The notes: generated by a model not told the origin, from the letters alone. DNA of 64,000 nt from Terriglobales bacterium (GCA_025980765.1 JAICXB010000020.1:1-64000), one strand, 5' to 3'; numbered from the stretch's first letter, positions 35,064 through 44,884 are shown. Numbers and translations: made by a program.

Positions 35064-38000
35064 CCCTCGCGTGAGCACCGATGACTGGTCGAAGGAAGCG
35101 CATGCCCTCGAGTCTGAGCTGAAGAAGAAAATCGCGGGCGAAGTGCGCTTCGATATCGGCAGTCGCGCCCTGTATGCGTCCGATCTTTCGATCTACCGCC
35201 AGGTGCCCATCGGCGTGGTGGTCCCTCGTGAGATGGAAGACGTGTTTGCGACGGTGGAGGCCTGCCGCAGATGCGATGTTCCCATTTTGGGCCGAGGATG
35301 CGGAACCAGTCTTGCCGGGCAGACGTGCAATGTTGCGGTAGTGATCGATTTCTCCAAATACCTCAATCGGCTGCTCGAACTAGATCCATATCGCCGCTAC
35401 GCGCGCGTACAGCCCGGCATCATCTGTGACCAGCTTCGCGATGCCGCCGAGCGGTTCCATCTCACCTTCGGACCCGATCCGGCGACACACAAGTACTGCA
35501 CGCTGGGGGGAATGCTGGGCAACAACTCCTGTGGCGCGCACTCGGTGATGGCGGGAAAGACGGTCGAGAACGTCGAAGAGATGGAGATACTCACCTACGA
35601 AGGCCTGCACATGACTGTGGGCAAGACTCCAGAGTTCGAGCTTGCGCGCCACATACGAGGAGGAGGAAAAGTTGGAGACATCTACAAAAAGCTCAAGAAG
35701 CTGAGCGACCATTATGGGAATGAAGTTCGCGAGCGTTATCCGCGCATTCCACGTCGGGTCTCTGGATACAACCTGGATGAGCTGCTGCCGGAAAACGGCT
35801 TTCACGTGGCCCGCGCGCTCGTCGGCTCAGAGAGCACATGCGCACTGGTTCTCTCGGCAAAACTGAAGCTGGTGCCCAGCCCGGTGAAACGCGCGCTGCT
35901 GGTGATTGCCTATCCCGACATGTTTACCGCGGCCGATCATGCAGCGGATTTGCGCGAGCTGAATCCCATCGCGCTCGAAGCCTTCCAGAAACACGTAATC
36001 GAAAATATGCGGAGAAAAGGGAAGATCGTCGGCCGAATCGATCTGCTTCCCAAAGCCGACACATGGGTTCTGATCGAGTTCGGAGGCGAGACCCAGGCTG
36101 AGGCCGCCGCCGAAGCCGAGCACGCCAAGCGCAAAGTCGAACGCAGTTTGCATGGACATCTCGAGATGAAGGTCTTTTCCGACGAGGAGCAGCAGGAGGC
36201 TATTTGGAAGACGCGCGAGGACGGTGTCGGCGCCAGCCGGGTTCCGGGCGAAGAGGACGCCTGGCCCTCCTGGGAAGACACTGCTGTAGCGCCGCAAAAG
36301 CTCGGCGACTATCTTCGCGACTTCTACAAACTTGTGGAGAAGCACGGCTACAAGATGACAATCTTCGGCCACTTCGGTGATGGATGCATGCACACGCGGC
36401 TCACCTTCAATCTGAAAACGGCGGCAGGAGTGCAGAATTTTCGCAACTTCATGCAGGAAGCTGCGGACCTGGTCGTCAATTATGGGGGATCGCTCTCCGG
36501 TGAGCATGGCGATGGTCAGGCTAAAGGCGAACTGCTTCCCAGCATGTTTGGGCCGGAGCTGATGCAGGCATTTCGCGAGTTCAAGTCAATTTGGGATCCG
36601 CACTGGCGGATGAATCCGGGCAAGCTCATCGATGCCGATCCGCTCGATTCCAATCTGCGCGCTGGCCCCGACTATCGTCCGCAACCGGTGTTCACCCATT
36701 TCAAATTTCCCGAGGACCATGGCAGCTTTGCCGAAGCCACCGAGCGCTGCTTCGGAGTAGGAAAGTGCCGCTCGCTCGACAGTGGAACTATGTGCCCGAG
36801 TTTTCGCGTAACGCGCGATGAGATGCATACCACGCGCGGTCGTACGCGCCTGCTCTTCGAGATGCTGCGCGGCGACTCCATCCAGCAGGGCTGGCAAGAC
36901 GAGCACGTGAAAGAAGCGCTGGACCTGTGCCTCTCGTGCAAGGGATGCAAAGGTGATTGTCCCGTTTCGGTAGATGTGGCTACGTACAAGGCCGAGTTTC
37001 TCTCACACTACTACGAGCATAGGTCCCGGCCGCGGTCAGCTTATGCACTGGGGCTGATTAACGAATGGGCGGGCCTGGCGTCGCTCATGCCGGGCGCTTT
37101 CAACATCATCACGCAGACGCCTGCGCTGGCAGAGATTGCAAAGCAGGCAGCCGGCATCTCTCCACATCGCACGCTGCCGCCGATCGCGCCGGTTACCTTT
37201 CGCTCCTGGTTTCAGAAACGCAAGAAGAAGATCGGCGACGGCGAGGCAAAGGTCATCCTTTGGGCTGACACCTTCAATAACTACTTTCATCCTGACATTG
37301 CCCAAGCCGCGGTAGAGGTGCTCGAAGCGGCTGGATTCCAGGTCAGTGTTCCGGAAAAGCCGCTCTGTTGTGGCCGCCCGTTGTTCGATTTCGGAATGCT
37401 GGATCGCGCGAAACAATATCTCGCCAACATTCTTTCGGCTATGCGCGACGAGCTGAGCGCCGGCGTTCCCATTGTGGTACTCGAGCCCAGTTGCGCGGCA
37501 GTCTTCCGCGATGAGTTGTGCGGACTTCTGCCGGCCGACGAGGATGCCGCCCGCCTGCGCAGCCAGACCTTTCTGCTCAGCGAATTTCTGCAAAAGAAAG
37601 CCACCGACTTCACCATTCCGAAACTCCAACGGCGGGCGACGGTGCACGGGCACTGTCATCACAAGGCCATCATGCAGATGGACGATGAGGTCGCTTTATT
37701 GAAGCGGTTGGGTCTCGACTTCGAGCTTCTCGATGACGGATGCCGCGGCATGGCTGGCTCGTTCGGCTTCGAAGAAGAAAAATACGAGGTGTCAGTCGGC
37801 TGCGCTCGACATGGTTTGCTGCCGGCCATCGAGAAGACCGAAGCGGACGCCTTCATCATTGCCAACGGATTCAGTTGTCAGGAGCAGATCCGGCAGCTAA
37901 CCAATCGCGAAGCATTGCACATTGCGCAGGTAATCCAATTCGCGCTGCGGAGTGGTGAGGGCTTGAACGGTGGACGTCCCGAGCAGAGCATGATCGAGCG

Positions 38001-38169
38001 ACGGCAAAAGGAAGTCAGAGCCTCGATGCTGAAGACCAGCGGCGCGCTGGTGAGCGCGGCCATCGCGGCGGGCACCCTCTGGTATGCGGCTAAAAGAAAA
38101 GAAGCGGTACCATCCGCAGTGGCGGATGGGTCAGGCGATCTAACCACTCCCTATCGCGGGCGGTACTGA
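35035..38169 (+). CDS. FAD-linked oxidase / Fe-S / CCG-domain oxidoreductase (D-lactate dehydrogenase-like)
   Basis: This 1044-residue fusion has an FAD-binding PCMH domain (about residues 40-270: VPILGRGCGTSLAGQTCNVAVVIDFSKYL, LGGMLGNNSCGAHSV). It continues with the FAD-oxidase C-domain (about 280-540), a 4Fe-4S segment (CLSCKGCKGDCPVSVD near 633), and CCG/GlpC-like cysteine motifs (EKPLCCGRPLFDFGMLD, HGHCHHKA, DDGCRGMAGSFGFE). Such proteins oxidise D-2-hydroxy acids (lactate, glycolate) into the quinone pool. The start is the ATG at 35035 inside the previous gene. The last about 20 residues are encoded by a family F repeat. A membrane helix may lie just before them (LKTSGALVSAAIAAGTLWYAA). 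Confidence 0.9.
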   Translation: MATLVTINPSPRVSTDDWSKEAHALESELKKKIAGEVRFDIGSRALYASDLSIYRQVPIGVVVPREMEDVFATVEACRRCDVPILGRGCGTSLAGQTCNVAVVIDFSKYLNRLLELDPYRRYARVQPGIICDQLRDAAERFHLTFGPDPATHKYCTLGGMLGNNSCGAHSVMAGKTVENVEEMEILTYEGLHMTVGKTPEFELARHIRGGGKVGDIYKKLKKLSDHYGNEVRERYPRIPRRVSGYNLDELLPENGFHVARALVGSESTCALVLSAKLKLVPSPVKRALLVIAYPDMFTAADHAADLRELNPIALEAFQKHVIENMRRKGKIVGRIDLLPKADTWVLIEFGGETQAEAAAEAEHAKRKVERSLHGHLEMKVFSDEEQQEAIWKTREDGVGASRVPGEEDAWPSWEDTAVAPQKLGDYLRDFYKLVEKHGYKMTIFGHFGDGCMHTRLTFNLKTAAGVQNFRNFMQEAADLVVNYGGSLSGEHGDGQAKGELLPSMFGPELMQAFREFKSIWDPHWRMNPGKLIDADPLDSNLRAGPDYRPQPVFTHFKFPEDHGSFAEATERCFGVGKCRSLDSGTMCPSFRVTRDEMHTTRGRTRLLFEMLRGDSIQQGWQDEHVKEALDLCLSCKGCKGDCPVSVDVATYKAEFLSHYYEHRSRPRSAYALGLINEWAGLASLMPGAFNIITQTPALAEIAKQAAGISPHRTLPPIAPVTFRSWFQKRKKKIGDGEAKVILWADTFNNYFHPDIAQAAVEVLEAAGFQVSVPEKPLCCGRPLFDFGMLDRAKQYLANILSAMRDELSAGVPIVVLEPSCAAVFRDELCGLLPADEDAARLRSQTFLLSEFLQKKATDFTIPKLQRRATVHGHCHHKAIMQMDDEVALLKRLGLDFELLDDGCRGMAGSFGFEEEKYEVSVGCARHGLLPAIEKTEADAFIIANGFSCQEQIRQLTNREALHIAQVIQFALRSGEGLNGGRPEQSMIERRQKEVRASMLKTSGALVSAAIAAGTLWYAAKRKEAVPSAVADGSGDLTTPYRGRY
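38105..38168. repeat. Family F repeat forming the 3' end of the oxidoreductase gene
   Basis: GGTACCATCCGCAGTGGCGG and ATCGCGGGCGGTACTG units, related to 19716-19778, are in frame at the end of the large oxidoreductase gene and supply its stop codon. Confidence 0.6.
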
Positions 38170-38194
38170 GTTCAACGCCGTACTGGAGGAGCAC

Positions 38195-38635
38195 TTGAAA
38201 TCCAAACTTCTGTTTGAGGAGAACCAGCTCAAGACCTTCGCCCTGGTGTTCGACAAAAATGACGACGTGGTGCCGCTGCTTTTGCAATTTGCCGAAGACA
38301 ATCATCTCGGCGGCGCGCGCCTGAGCGGCATTGGCGGCTTCCATCGCGCGCGGGTTGGGTATTTTGATCGCGACACGCGGCAATATCTGCCCATCGATAT
38401 CAATGAGCAAGTCGAGCTGCTGTCCCTGGTCGGCAATTTTGCTCGTAAGGATGGCAAGCCGGCGCTGCACGCCCATGTTGTACTGGGCAAACGCGATGGC
38501 AGCGCTCACGGCGGACATCTGCTGGAAGGTCGGGTCTGGCCGACAATGGAAATCATGGTGGTCGAAACTCCCGCTCAACTGCAGCGCACCATCGATCAAG
38601 TCACCGGACTGCCTCTGCTGGATCTCGCGGCCTGA
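38195..38635 (+). CDS. PPC-domain (DUF296) DNA-binding-like protein
   Basis: This 146-residue protein has the PPC/DUF296 pattern: FALVFDKNDDVVPLLLQFAEDNHLGGARLSGIGGFHRARVGYFD, ELLSLVGNFA, and the histidine set HAHVVLGKRDGSAHGGHLLEGRVWPTMEIMVVE. Plant AHL proteins use this domain for DNA-linked assembly; bacterial members form trimers of unknown role. The start is a TTG preceded by GGAGGA, 25 nt after the oxidoreductase stop, and the gene ends 9 nt before the phosphatase-like gene, so all three are probably one operon. Confidence 0.85.
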   Translation: MKSKLLFEENQLKTFALVFDKNDDVVPLLLQFAEDNHLGGARLSGIGGFHRARVGYFDRDTRQYLPIDINEQVELLSLVGNFARKDGKPALHAHVVLGKRDGSAHGGHLLEGRVWPTMEIMVVETPAQLQRTIDQVTGLPLLDLAA

Positions 38636-38644
38636 CTTGCTCTT

Positions 38645-39460
38645 ATGCGAATCCGTTGCGCCACACTCAATCTTCAAGGACTGGAACACGAATGGTTCGA
38701 AAAACGCTTTCAGGTAGTGGTCGAGGGCTTGCGCAAGCTGCGTCCGGAGATAGTGTGCCTGCAGGAATGCACGGTGCGCTACGCCGGAGCCGTGTACAAC
38801 CAGGCAGCAGAAATCGGACGCGGTATTGGTTTGAAGGCGGTGGCGTTCAGCCCATACGGAAATCCCATCGAGGTGATGAGTCCGAATCAAGGCGGAATTG
38901 CGGTGATTTCCCGCTGGCCCATTATGGGAGTACGCCACCGCCCGCTACCCATCGGGCACGATCGTCCGCCGGACGCTCGCGTTGCGCTGCTGGTCACGCT
39001 GCAATCGCCTGACCGCGCAATCGACGTTGTGACCACGCACCTGTCATGGATGCCGCCCGAATCTCCGCTACGCATTGCGCAACTGGGAATGGTGCTCGAT
39101 GAATTTTCCGCCGCAGATTGGGTGAATCCGAGATCGCGGGCCTTGCTGATGGGGGACTTCAACGCAAGCGATGATGAACCTGCAATCGAACTTGCCTGTG
39201 AACGTCTGCAGGATGCGTATCGGGCGCTTCACCCCACCGAGCCTGGATATACCTGGCTCAGAACGAATCCAATGAACAGAAGCTGGAAAGACATGCCCAA
39301 CCGGCGCCTCGACTACATCTTCTGTCCCAAAGGCGTAAAGGTACGCCGAGTAGAGGTAATCCTGGACAAGCCGGCGCCAGTCTTTGCGTCGGACCATTTC
39401 GGTCTCTTTGCCGAATTGGAATGGCCACAAAAAAGGAGATCACGAAAAAATGAGTCTTAA
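38645..39460 (+). CDS. Endonuclease/exonuclease/phosphatase family protein
   Basis: This 271-residue EEP-fold hydrolase shows RCATLNLQGLE at the start, CLQECTV (metal-binding Glu near 41), VVTTHLSWMPPESPLRIAQL, LLMGDFNASDDEPAI (Asp/Asn pair) and the final SDHFGLFAELE. The family includes sphingomyelinases, inositol phosphatases, DNA-repair nucleases and others. There is no signal peptide. It is the last gene of the 33.2-39.5 kb unit. The substrate is unknown. Confidence 0.85.
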   Translation: MRIRCATLNLQGLEHEWFEKRFQVVVEGLRKLRPEIVCLQECTVRYAGAVYNQAAEIGRGIGLKAVAFSPYGNPIEVMSPNQGGIAVISRWPIMGVRHRPLPIGHDRPPDARVALLVTLQSPDRAIDVVTTHLSWMPPESPLRIAQLGMVLDEFSAADWVNPRSRALLMGDFNASDDEPAIELACERLQDAYRALHPTEPGYTWLRTNPMNRSWKDMPNRRLDYIFCPKGVKVRRVEVILDKPAPVFASDHFGLFAELEWPQKRRSRKNES

Positions 39461-39509
39461 GTCTGAAGGCGAAGCCGCGCCTGTTGGAGTAATGAGAAAG
39501 GCACGACTT

Positions 39510-39710
39510 TTACAGCTTGGCAGGTTTGATCCAAACAACCTTGCAGAGGTGCACAATTAGGAACGCAACGGCGAAGGCCAATAAAATCCACATGCCTTCT
39601 GTGATGGTCCTAGCCACTGCCAAGGAAACTAACCAGATTATGAACAATATTATTGCAATTCTCAGGAGCCACATAACGCACCAGATGCAAAGGAAAAATA
39701 ACCGCCACAC
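39510..39710 (-). CDS. Possible small membrane protein
   Basis: This short frame encodes two hydrophobic helices (LLRIAIILFIIWLVSLAVA and MWILLAFAVAFLIVHLCKVVW). The start is unclear: a GTG at 39710 or an ATG at 39674. No ribosome site or homology was recognised, but hydrophobic runs of this kind are less likely by chance. It lies in the otherwise poorly coding 39461-40222 interval. Confidence 0.35.
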   Translation of the reverse strand: MWRLFFLCIWCVMWLLRIAIILFIIWLVSLAVARTITEGMWILLAFAVAFLIVHLCKVVWIKPAKL

Positions 39711-39917
39711 TCTTCCCGCGTTCTGATTGGTTTTGATGCCGCTTCCTGCTGGCCCGTTTACCCTGGACGACAGCACTCTCGGCTCGATTCTCTTTGTGGC
39801 TACGTTGGCACGCAAAAATTGCGTGATTTACCCCATGATCCGGTCCGGTTCTTTCGTCCAGATCGACCCAGACAGACGAGCATCTCTGGCGATTGGCAAA
39901 ACGATTTTGAACGTCCG

Positions 39918-40061
39918 ATGTATTTTGTAGAACTCCGTGGCGGCTATGTGTGCAGCTGGTGCGAATTGCACGGCAAGAACTTGATTAATATCCCAACGCC
40001 TCAATCGATGGACAAGCAAGGCCTCATGATCCACATTTCCGCAAACTGCTGTTCATTTTAG
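39918..40061 (+). CDS. Possible small Cys-containing protein
   Basis: About 47 residues starting MYFVELRGGYVCSWCELHGKNLINIPTP, with a CxxC pair. No ribosome site is seen and no family is assigned. The frame is open further upstream. Listed only as a candidate; the rest of the 39461-40222 interval holds the receptor leader and nothing else recognisable. Confidence 0.3.
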   Translation: MYFVELRGGYVCSWCELHGKNLINIPTPQSMDKQGLMIHISANCCSF

Positions 40062-40222
40062 GTAAATCTCGCTATGGAAAACTCACCCAAGCAGTGGTAG
40101 AGTTCCTCCGCTTCAGAGACTCAGGATCGAAGCTCCGCCCGGCTCCGTACCGTTTTACCGGCGCGCAGCACCGACCTGCGATCTTGCGAGAAGCCTTATT
40201 CGAACCCCAGGAGCCTAGAGCC

Positions 40223-43200
40223 ATGTCTTTGCCTGTCGTGAAAACTTTCGGGAAACCTTGTTCCGGCTGGTTTTCAATCCTGCGCTGTTTTTGCCTCATC
40301 ACCATCACCATGATGCTTTGCCTGAGCGGATTCTCGCAGTCCACTACCGGTGGCGCAATCGGAGGCGTTGTCTATGACGTGAACAGCGCGGTGGTGCCGG
40401 GCGCCACCATCGTTGTCCATAACAACGGGACCAATGCGGAACAGAAGATTCAAAGCGATGGGACCGGCAATTATCGTTTGACCGGTCTGCAGCCGGCCAC
40501 CTATACAGTCATAATCAGCTCACCGGGCTTCGCGCCGTATAGGGCCACGAACGTGATCGTGAATGTCGGCAGCCTCACCGAGCTTTCACCCAAGTTGAAC
40601 GTTGGCAGCGCGGGCGAGACCGTCAATGTGAGCGCGGAAGAGCCGCAGGTGAACACCACTAGTCAGGATTTCGCTCCCACGATCGATCAAGTGCAGATCG
40701 ACCAGCTGCCAATCAATGGCGGACGCTGGTCTGATTTTGCCCTGCTCACGCCGGGCGTCGTGAACGACGGGAACGGATTCGGCCTGATCAGCTTTCGCGG
40801 CACCAGCGTTCTCCTGAACAACAACACCGTCGATGGCGCCGACAACAACCAGGCGTACTTTTCCGAGGAGCGCGGACGTACCCGCGCCGGCTACTCAACC
40901 CCGCGAGTTGCCATTGACGAGTTCCAGGTCAACACCTCGAACTATTCTTCTGAATACGGTCGTTCCGCCGGCGGCGTGATCAATACCGTCACCAAGAGCG
41001 GCACCAACAAGCTTCACGGCGAAGCCTACTTTCTCGATCGCGACAATGATTGGGGCGCGAAGAACCCCTTCGTGACGCTCACGCAGCAGACTTCCCCCGG
41101 AGTGTTCACCTCCAGCGTGATTAAGCCGAAAGACTGGCGCAAGATTTGGGGGATGGGCGTAGGCGGTCCGGTAATCAAAGACAAGCTTTTCTTCTACTTT
41201 TCTTTTGATCGCTACCTGCGGAACTTCCCCGGCGTTGCCATCGCGCGATCTCCAGCCGCCTTCTTTGCATCTCCGCTGGGCGCTTTGGGGACATCGTTCG
41301 ATAATTCCTCGTTTCCCGGCGCTTCATGTTCCAAGTTGCCGAGCACTAAGGGCCAGCCGGCCGGCACAGCGAACCTCATCAACGCTACCAGCAACGTCTG
41401 CGAATTGCAGACCAATCTGAAACTGCCCACGTATGGCGCGGCGCTGGCCGACTACAACAGCCAGCTTGCCGGCCTGCTGGGAGAACTTGGGACCGTCCCG
41501 CGTCAGGGAGAGCAGCTTATTCTTCTGCCGAAAGTCGACTGGATCGTCAACTCCAAGAACCATGTCTCACTGGAACTGAATCGCATGCGCTGGTCATCGC
41601 CGGCTGGCATTCAGACGCAGGCCAGCGTCACCGACGGTATCGCCAGCTTCGGTAATGATTTCGTGAAGGACACCTGGGGCGTGGGCAAACTCGATACTAC
41701 GATCAGCAACACGGCCACTAACGAAGTTCGCTACCAATATGGTCGCGATTTTGAATTCGAGCATCCGCAGCAGGCGACAGCCTACGAAAGCAGCACCCTG
41801 CTGCACACCCCATTCGGCTATAACAACCCGCTGGGTTTCCCGCCGGATGTTTTTGTGACCAATGGCTTCGATTTCGGCGCACCGACATTTCTCGATCGCG
41901 CCGCTCTTCCTGACGAACGTCGGCAGCAGTTTGCCGATACCGTCTCGCTCATCCGCGGCAAGCACAACTTTAAATTCGGCGGCGACTACAGCCATGTCAA
42001 TGACCTGATCCAAAACCTCTTCCAGGAATTCGGAACATATAGTTACAACGATCTGGGCGCGTATTTTTCCGATGTGATGCAGCAGAACAGCTGTACCGCC
42101 AAGGTTTCAGGGAAGACCGTCAATGTTCCCTGCTATTCGAGCTTCGCCCAGGGACTTGGTCCGGCAGGACTAGCTTTCAGCACCAACGACTTTGCCTTTT
42201 TCGGACAGGACGACTGGAAGCTCTTCCCCCGCCTAACCGTGAACCTCGGCCTGCGTTGGGAATATGAGCGCTTGCCCAATGTCGTTCCCGGGTTGGTCAA
42301 TCCCGCAATTCCACAGAGCGGTAGAATGCCTAGCGACAGCAACAACTACGGTCCGCGAGTTGGCTTTGCATGGGACATTTTCGGTGATGGCAAGACCGCG
42401 CTGCGCGGCGGCTATGGGATTTACTACGGTCGCATCATCAACTCGACGATCTTCAACACGCTCATTGATACCGGGTCTCCCAACGGTCAGTTGGGCTTCT
42501 CGCTTACGCAGGCAACCGGGCCGGTATTCCCGCAGGTCCTGACTGGCCCTCCCGCTGGCGCTGCCAGCGGTAAGCCGAATGTCCAGTTCTTCGATCCGCA
42601 CTTCCAGGCGCCGCAGATTCACGAAACCGATCTGAGCCTGGAGCGCGATCTGGGATGGAACACGGTGGTTTCGGCTAGCTATCTTGGCAGCTACGGTCGC
42701 GAGCTTCCAGGCTTCGCTGACACCAATGTCGCGCCCGCGGGAACGCCGGTAAATGGCGTCACGCCACCGGCAACCATCACCTACAACATCGTGGGTGGCG
42801 GCCCGCTGACCGGCAGTACCTATACCACTCCGTTTTTCGCCGCCCGTCTGAATCCCAGCTTCGGCTTTATGACTGACGTCTTCAGCGGAATCAACTCCAG
42901 CTACAACGCCCTGGCCTTGCAGGTGAACCATCGCATGAGCCATTCGGTTCAGTTCAGCGCTAATTACACTTGGGCGCATGCGATTGACTTCGGCCAGAAC
43001 CAGCAGACAGGCACCAACAACAGCGCCCTGCTGATACCGGGCAACGTAGCTGCCGAGAAAGGGAATTCCATCTACAACATTCCCAATCGCTTCGTATTAA
43101 ACATGGTTGCCGATTCACCGTGGCACCTACATGGATGGCTCGGATACCTGGTCAATGACTTCGAAATCTCTCCCATCTTCCAGGCGCAGAATGGTCTGCC

Positions 43201-43600
43201 ATTTTCGCTCACCACATCGGGCACTGCTTCCGAAGTTGTGAACGGGACCACGGTACGTGGGCTGTCTGGAGGCGTCAACGGCTCTGGCGGACGCAGCGGA
43301 ATCGATGCTATCGGTCGCAACACCTTCACCCAATCTGGCACGGAAGTCGTGGATCTCCGCCTGTCCAAGAGCTTCACCTTCCGGGAGAATTACCGCTTGG
43401 AGTTCCTGGGAGAAGGGTTCAACCTCTTCAACCATCAAAACGTAACTTCGGTAGGCACCAGCGGATACTCTGTGAGCCTGCCGACCGGAGGGGTCCCAAC
43501 GCTCACATTCAATCCCACATTCAGCACGGTGCAAAATGTGAACAGCAACTTCGCTTACACTCCGCGCCAGGTCGAACTGGGAATTCGGCTCCACTTCTAG
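40223..43600 (+). CDS. Oar-like TonB-dependent outer-membrane receptor
   Basis: This 1125-residue protein has a signal peptide (FSILRCFCLITITMMLCLSGFSQS). A carboxypeptidase-regulatory-like beta domain follows (about 36-120: TGGAIGGVVYDVNSAVVPGATIVVHNNGT ... LQPATYTVIISSPGFAPY), then a plug (about 130-260: IDQLPINGGRWSDFALLTPGV, SSEYGRSAGGVINTVTKSGTNKLHGEAYFLDR) and a long barrel ending ...AYTPRQVELGIRLHF with C-terminal Phe. The architecture is the Oar/SusC-like type abundant in Acidobacteria. It imports large or rare nutrients, probably oligosaccharides or peptides. AGGAG precedes the ATG. A terminator follows. Confidence 0.92.
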   Translation: MSLPVVKTFGKPCSGWFSILRCFCLITITMMLCLSGFSQSTTGGAIGGVVYDVNSAVVPGATIVVHNNGTNAEQKIQSDGTGNYRLTGLQPATYTVIISSPGFAPYRATNVIVNVGSLTELSPKLNVGSAGETVNVSAEEPQVNTTSQDFAPTIDQVQIDQLPINGGRWSDFALLTPGVVNDGNGFGLISFRGTSVLLNNNTVDGADNNQAYFSEERGRTRAGYSTPRVAIDEFQVNTSNYSSEYGRSAGGVINTVTKSGTNKLHGEAYFLDRDNDWGAKNPFVTLTQQTSPGVFTSSVIKPKDWRKIWGMGVGGPVIKDKLFFYFSFDRYLRNFPGVAIARSPAAFFASPLGALGTSFDNSSFPGASCSKLPSTKGQPAGTANLINATSNVCELQTNLKLPTYGAALADYNSQLAGLLGELGTVPRQGEQLILLPKVDWIVNSKNHVSLELNRMRWSSPAGIQTQASVTDGIASFGNDFVKDTWGVGKLDTTISNTATNEVRYQYGRDFEFEHPQQATAYESSTLLHTPFGYNNPLGFPPDVFVTNGFDFGAPTFLDRAALPDERRQQFADTVSLIRGKHNFKFGGDYSHVNDLIQNLFQEFGTYSYNDLGAYFSDVMQQNSCTAKVSGKTVNVPCYSSFAQGLGPAGLAFSTNDFAFFGQDDWKLFPRLTVNLGLRWEYERLPNVVPGLVNPAIPQSGRMPSDSNNYGPRVGFAWDIFGDGKTALRGGYGIYYGRIINSTIFNTLIDTGSPNGQLGFSLTQATGPVFPQVLTGPPAGAASGKPNVQFFDPHFQAPQIHETDLSLERDLGWNTVVSASYLGSYGRELPGFADTNVAPAGTPVNGVTPPATITYNIVGGGPLTGSTYTTPFFAARLNPSFGFMTDVFSGINSSYNALALQVNHRMSHSVQFSANYTWAHAIDFGQNQQTGTNNSALLIPGNVAAEKGNSIYNIPNRFVLNMVADSPWHLHGWLGYLVNDFEISPIFQAQNGLPFSLTTSGTASEVVNGTTVRGLSGGVNGSGGRSGIDAIGRNTFTQSGTEVVDLRLSKSFTFRENYRLEFLGEGFNLFNHQNVTSVGTSGYSVSLPTGGVPTLTFNPTFSTVQNVNSNFAYTPRQVELGIRLHF

Positions 43601-43613
43601 ACGAAAATGCACT

Positions 43614-43648
43614 GCAAAAAGGCAGCCTGAGAGATGGCTGCCTTTTCT
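43614..43648 (+). terminator. Intrinsic terminator of the TonB-dependent receptor gene
   Basis: AAAGGCAGCC-TGAGAGAT-GGCTGCCTTTT gives a 7-bp GC stem extended by A-T pairs and a T-tract, 14 nt after the stop. Confidence 0.85.
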
Positions 43649-43795
43649 GTTTGCACACGCCGTGCTAAGAACTCGGGTACAGCTTGCTAGCGCAGTGCCA
43701 AATGGCTAGTCTCGCTTTCCTTATTGGCTTTTTTGCTGCATCCGCCGAGTCCAGCGTTATATATTGATTTCCTTTAGCATTTATCGAGGTAGAAC

Positions 43796-44692
43796 ATGTC
43801 TCGCAGTGTTCGTTGCGGCCTTATTCAGGCCCACAATTCTTTAGGCCCGGACCATGGCCTAACTCAGATCAAGAAAGCCATGATCGACAAGCACTTGAAG
43901 CTGATTGAGCAGGCGGCCAAGCAGCAGGTGGAGGTGCTTTGCCTTCAGGAACTCTTTTACGGCCCGTATTTCTGTGCCGAGCAAGACCAGAAGTGGTACG
44001 AGATGACGGAGCGCGTTCCCGATGGCCCGACGACCAAGCTCATGCAGAAGGTCGCCGCCAAACACAAGATGGTGATCGTCGTACCGGTGTATGAAGAGGA
44101 GATGACCGGGCTCTATTTCAACACCGCGGCCGTAATCGATGCCGACGGCCAATATCTGGGCAAGTATCGCAAGCATCACATCCCGCAGGTTGCGCCTGGG
44201 TTCTGGGAAAAGTTCTACTTCACTCCCGGAGATACCGGCTACCCCGTTTTTCAGACCCGCTACGCGAAGGTCGGAGTGTACATCTGCTATGACCGTCATT
44301 TTCCGGAAGGGGCGCGCATTCTGGGATTGAATGGAGCGGAAGTGGTTTTTAATCCCTCGGCGACTGTCGCAGGTTTGTCCGAGTATCTGTGGGAGCTCGA
44401 GCAGCCGGCGCACGCCGTCGCCAATGGATATTTTGTTGGGGCGATCAATCGTGTCGGCGTGGAGAAGCCGTGGGCCATCGGCGAGTTCTATGGCAAGAGC
44501 TACTTCTGCAATCCGCGCGGTAAGATTATCGCGCAGGCCAGCCGCGACAAAGATGAAGTCGTGGTCGCGGACCTCAATTTCGATATGATCGCCGAAGTGC
44601 GCAAGACCTGGCAGTTCTTTCGTGACCGTCGTCCGGATTCCTACGAACCACTGGTCGCCCAAGCGGGAAAGACCACCGGAGCTGGGAAGTAA
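43796..44692 (+). CDS. Beta-ureidopropionase / N-carbamoyl amidohydrolase
   Basis: This 298-residue nitrilase-superfamily (C-N hydrolase) enzyme shows the Glu-Lys-Cys triad in LCLQELFYGPYFC, GKYRKHHIPQV and VGVYICYDRHFPEGARIL. N-carbamoylputrescine amidases and beta-ureidopropionases share this pattern. The neighbouring dihydropyrimidinase, PreAT and aminotransferase genes favour hydrolysis of N-carbamoyl-beta-alanine (from uracil) or its methyl analogue (from thymine) to the beta-amino acid, CO2 and ammonia. It has no signal peptide, so it is cytoplasmic. Confidence 0.88.
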   Translation: MSRSVRCGLIQAHNSLGPDHGLTQIKKAMIDKHLKLIEQAAKQQVEVLCLQELFYGPYFCAEQDQKWYEMTERVPDGPTTKLMQKVAAKHKMVIVVPVYEEEMTGLYFNTAAVIDADGQYLGKYRKHHIPQVAPGFWEKFYFTPGDTGYPVFQTRYAKVGVYICYDRHFPEGARILGLNGAEVVFNPSATVAGLSEYLWELEQPAHAVANGYFVGAINRVGVEKPWAIGEFYGKSYFCNPRGKIIAQASRDKDEVVVADLNFDMIAEVRKTWQFFRDRRPDSYEPLVAQAGKTTGAGK

Positions 44693-44698
44693 GAATTA

Positions 44699-44860
44699 AC
44701 CACGGAGACACTGAGGACACGGAGAAAAGACATATGGCGTTGCGAGATTCGGGTTTCAAGTTTCGGCAAAGCCAGTCGAAACCAGAGTTGGCCGGAAGTT
44801 GAAACCTGAAACTCGAAACTTGAAACGCTTTTCCTCTGTGCTCTCTGTGTCTCCGTGGTG
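44699..44860. repeat. Family B inverted repeat with nested family C repeat
   Basis: Outer arms ACCACGGAGACACTGAGG-like and CTGTGTCTCCGTGGTG-like enclose, at 44748-44826, an inner inverted repeat of GTTTCAAGTTTCGG / GAAACTCGAAACTTGAAAC type. It lies between the ureidopropionase and aminotransferase genes. Confidence 0.8.
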
Positions 44861-44884
44861 AAATGATTTGTTGCAGGCGAGACC

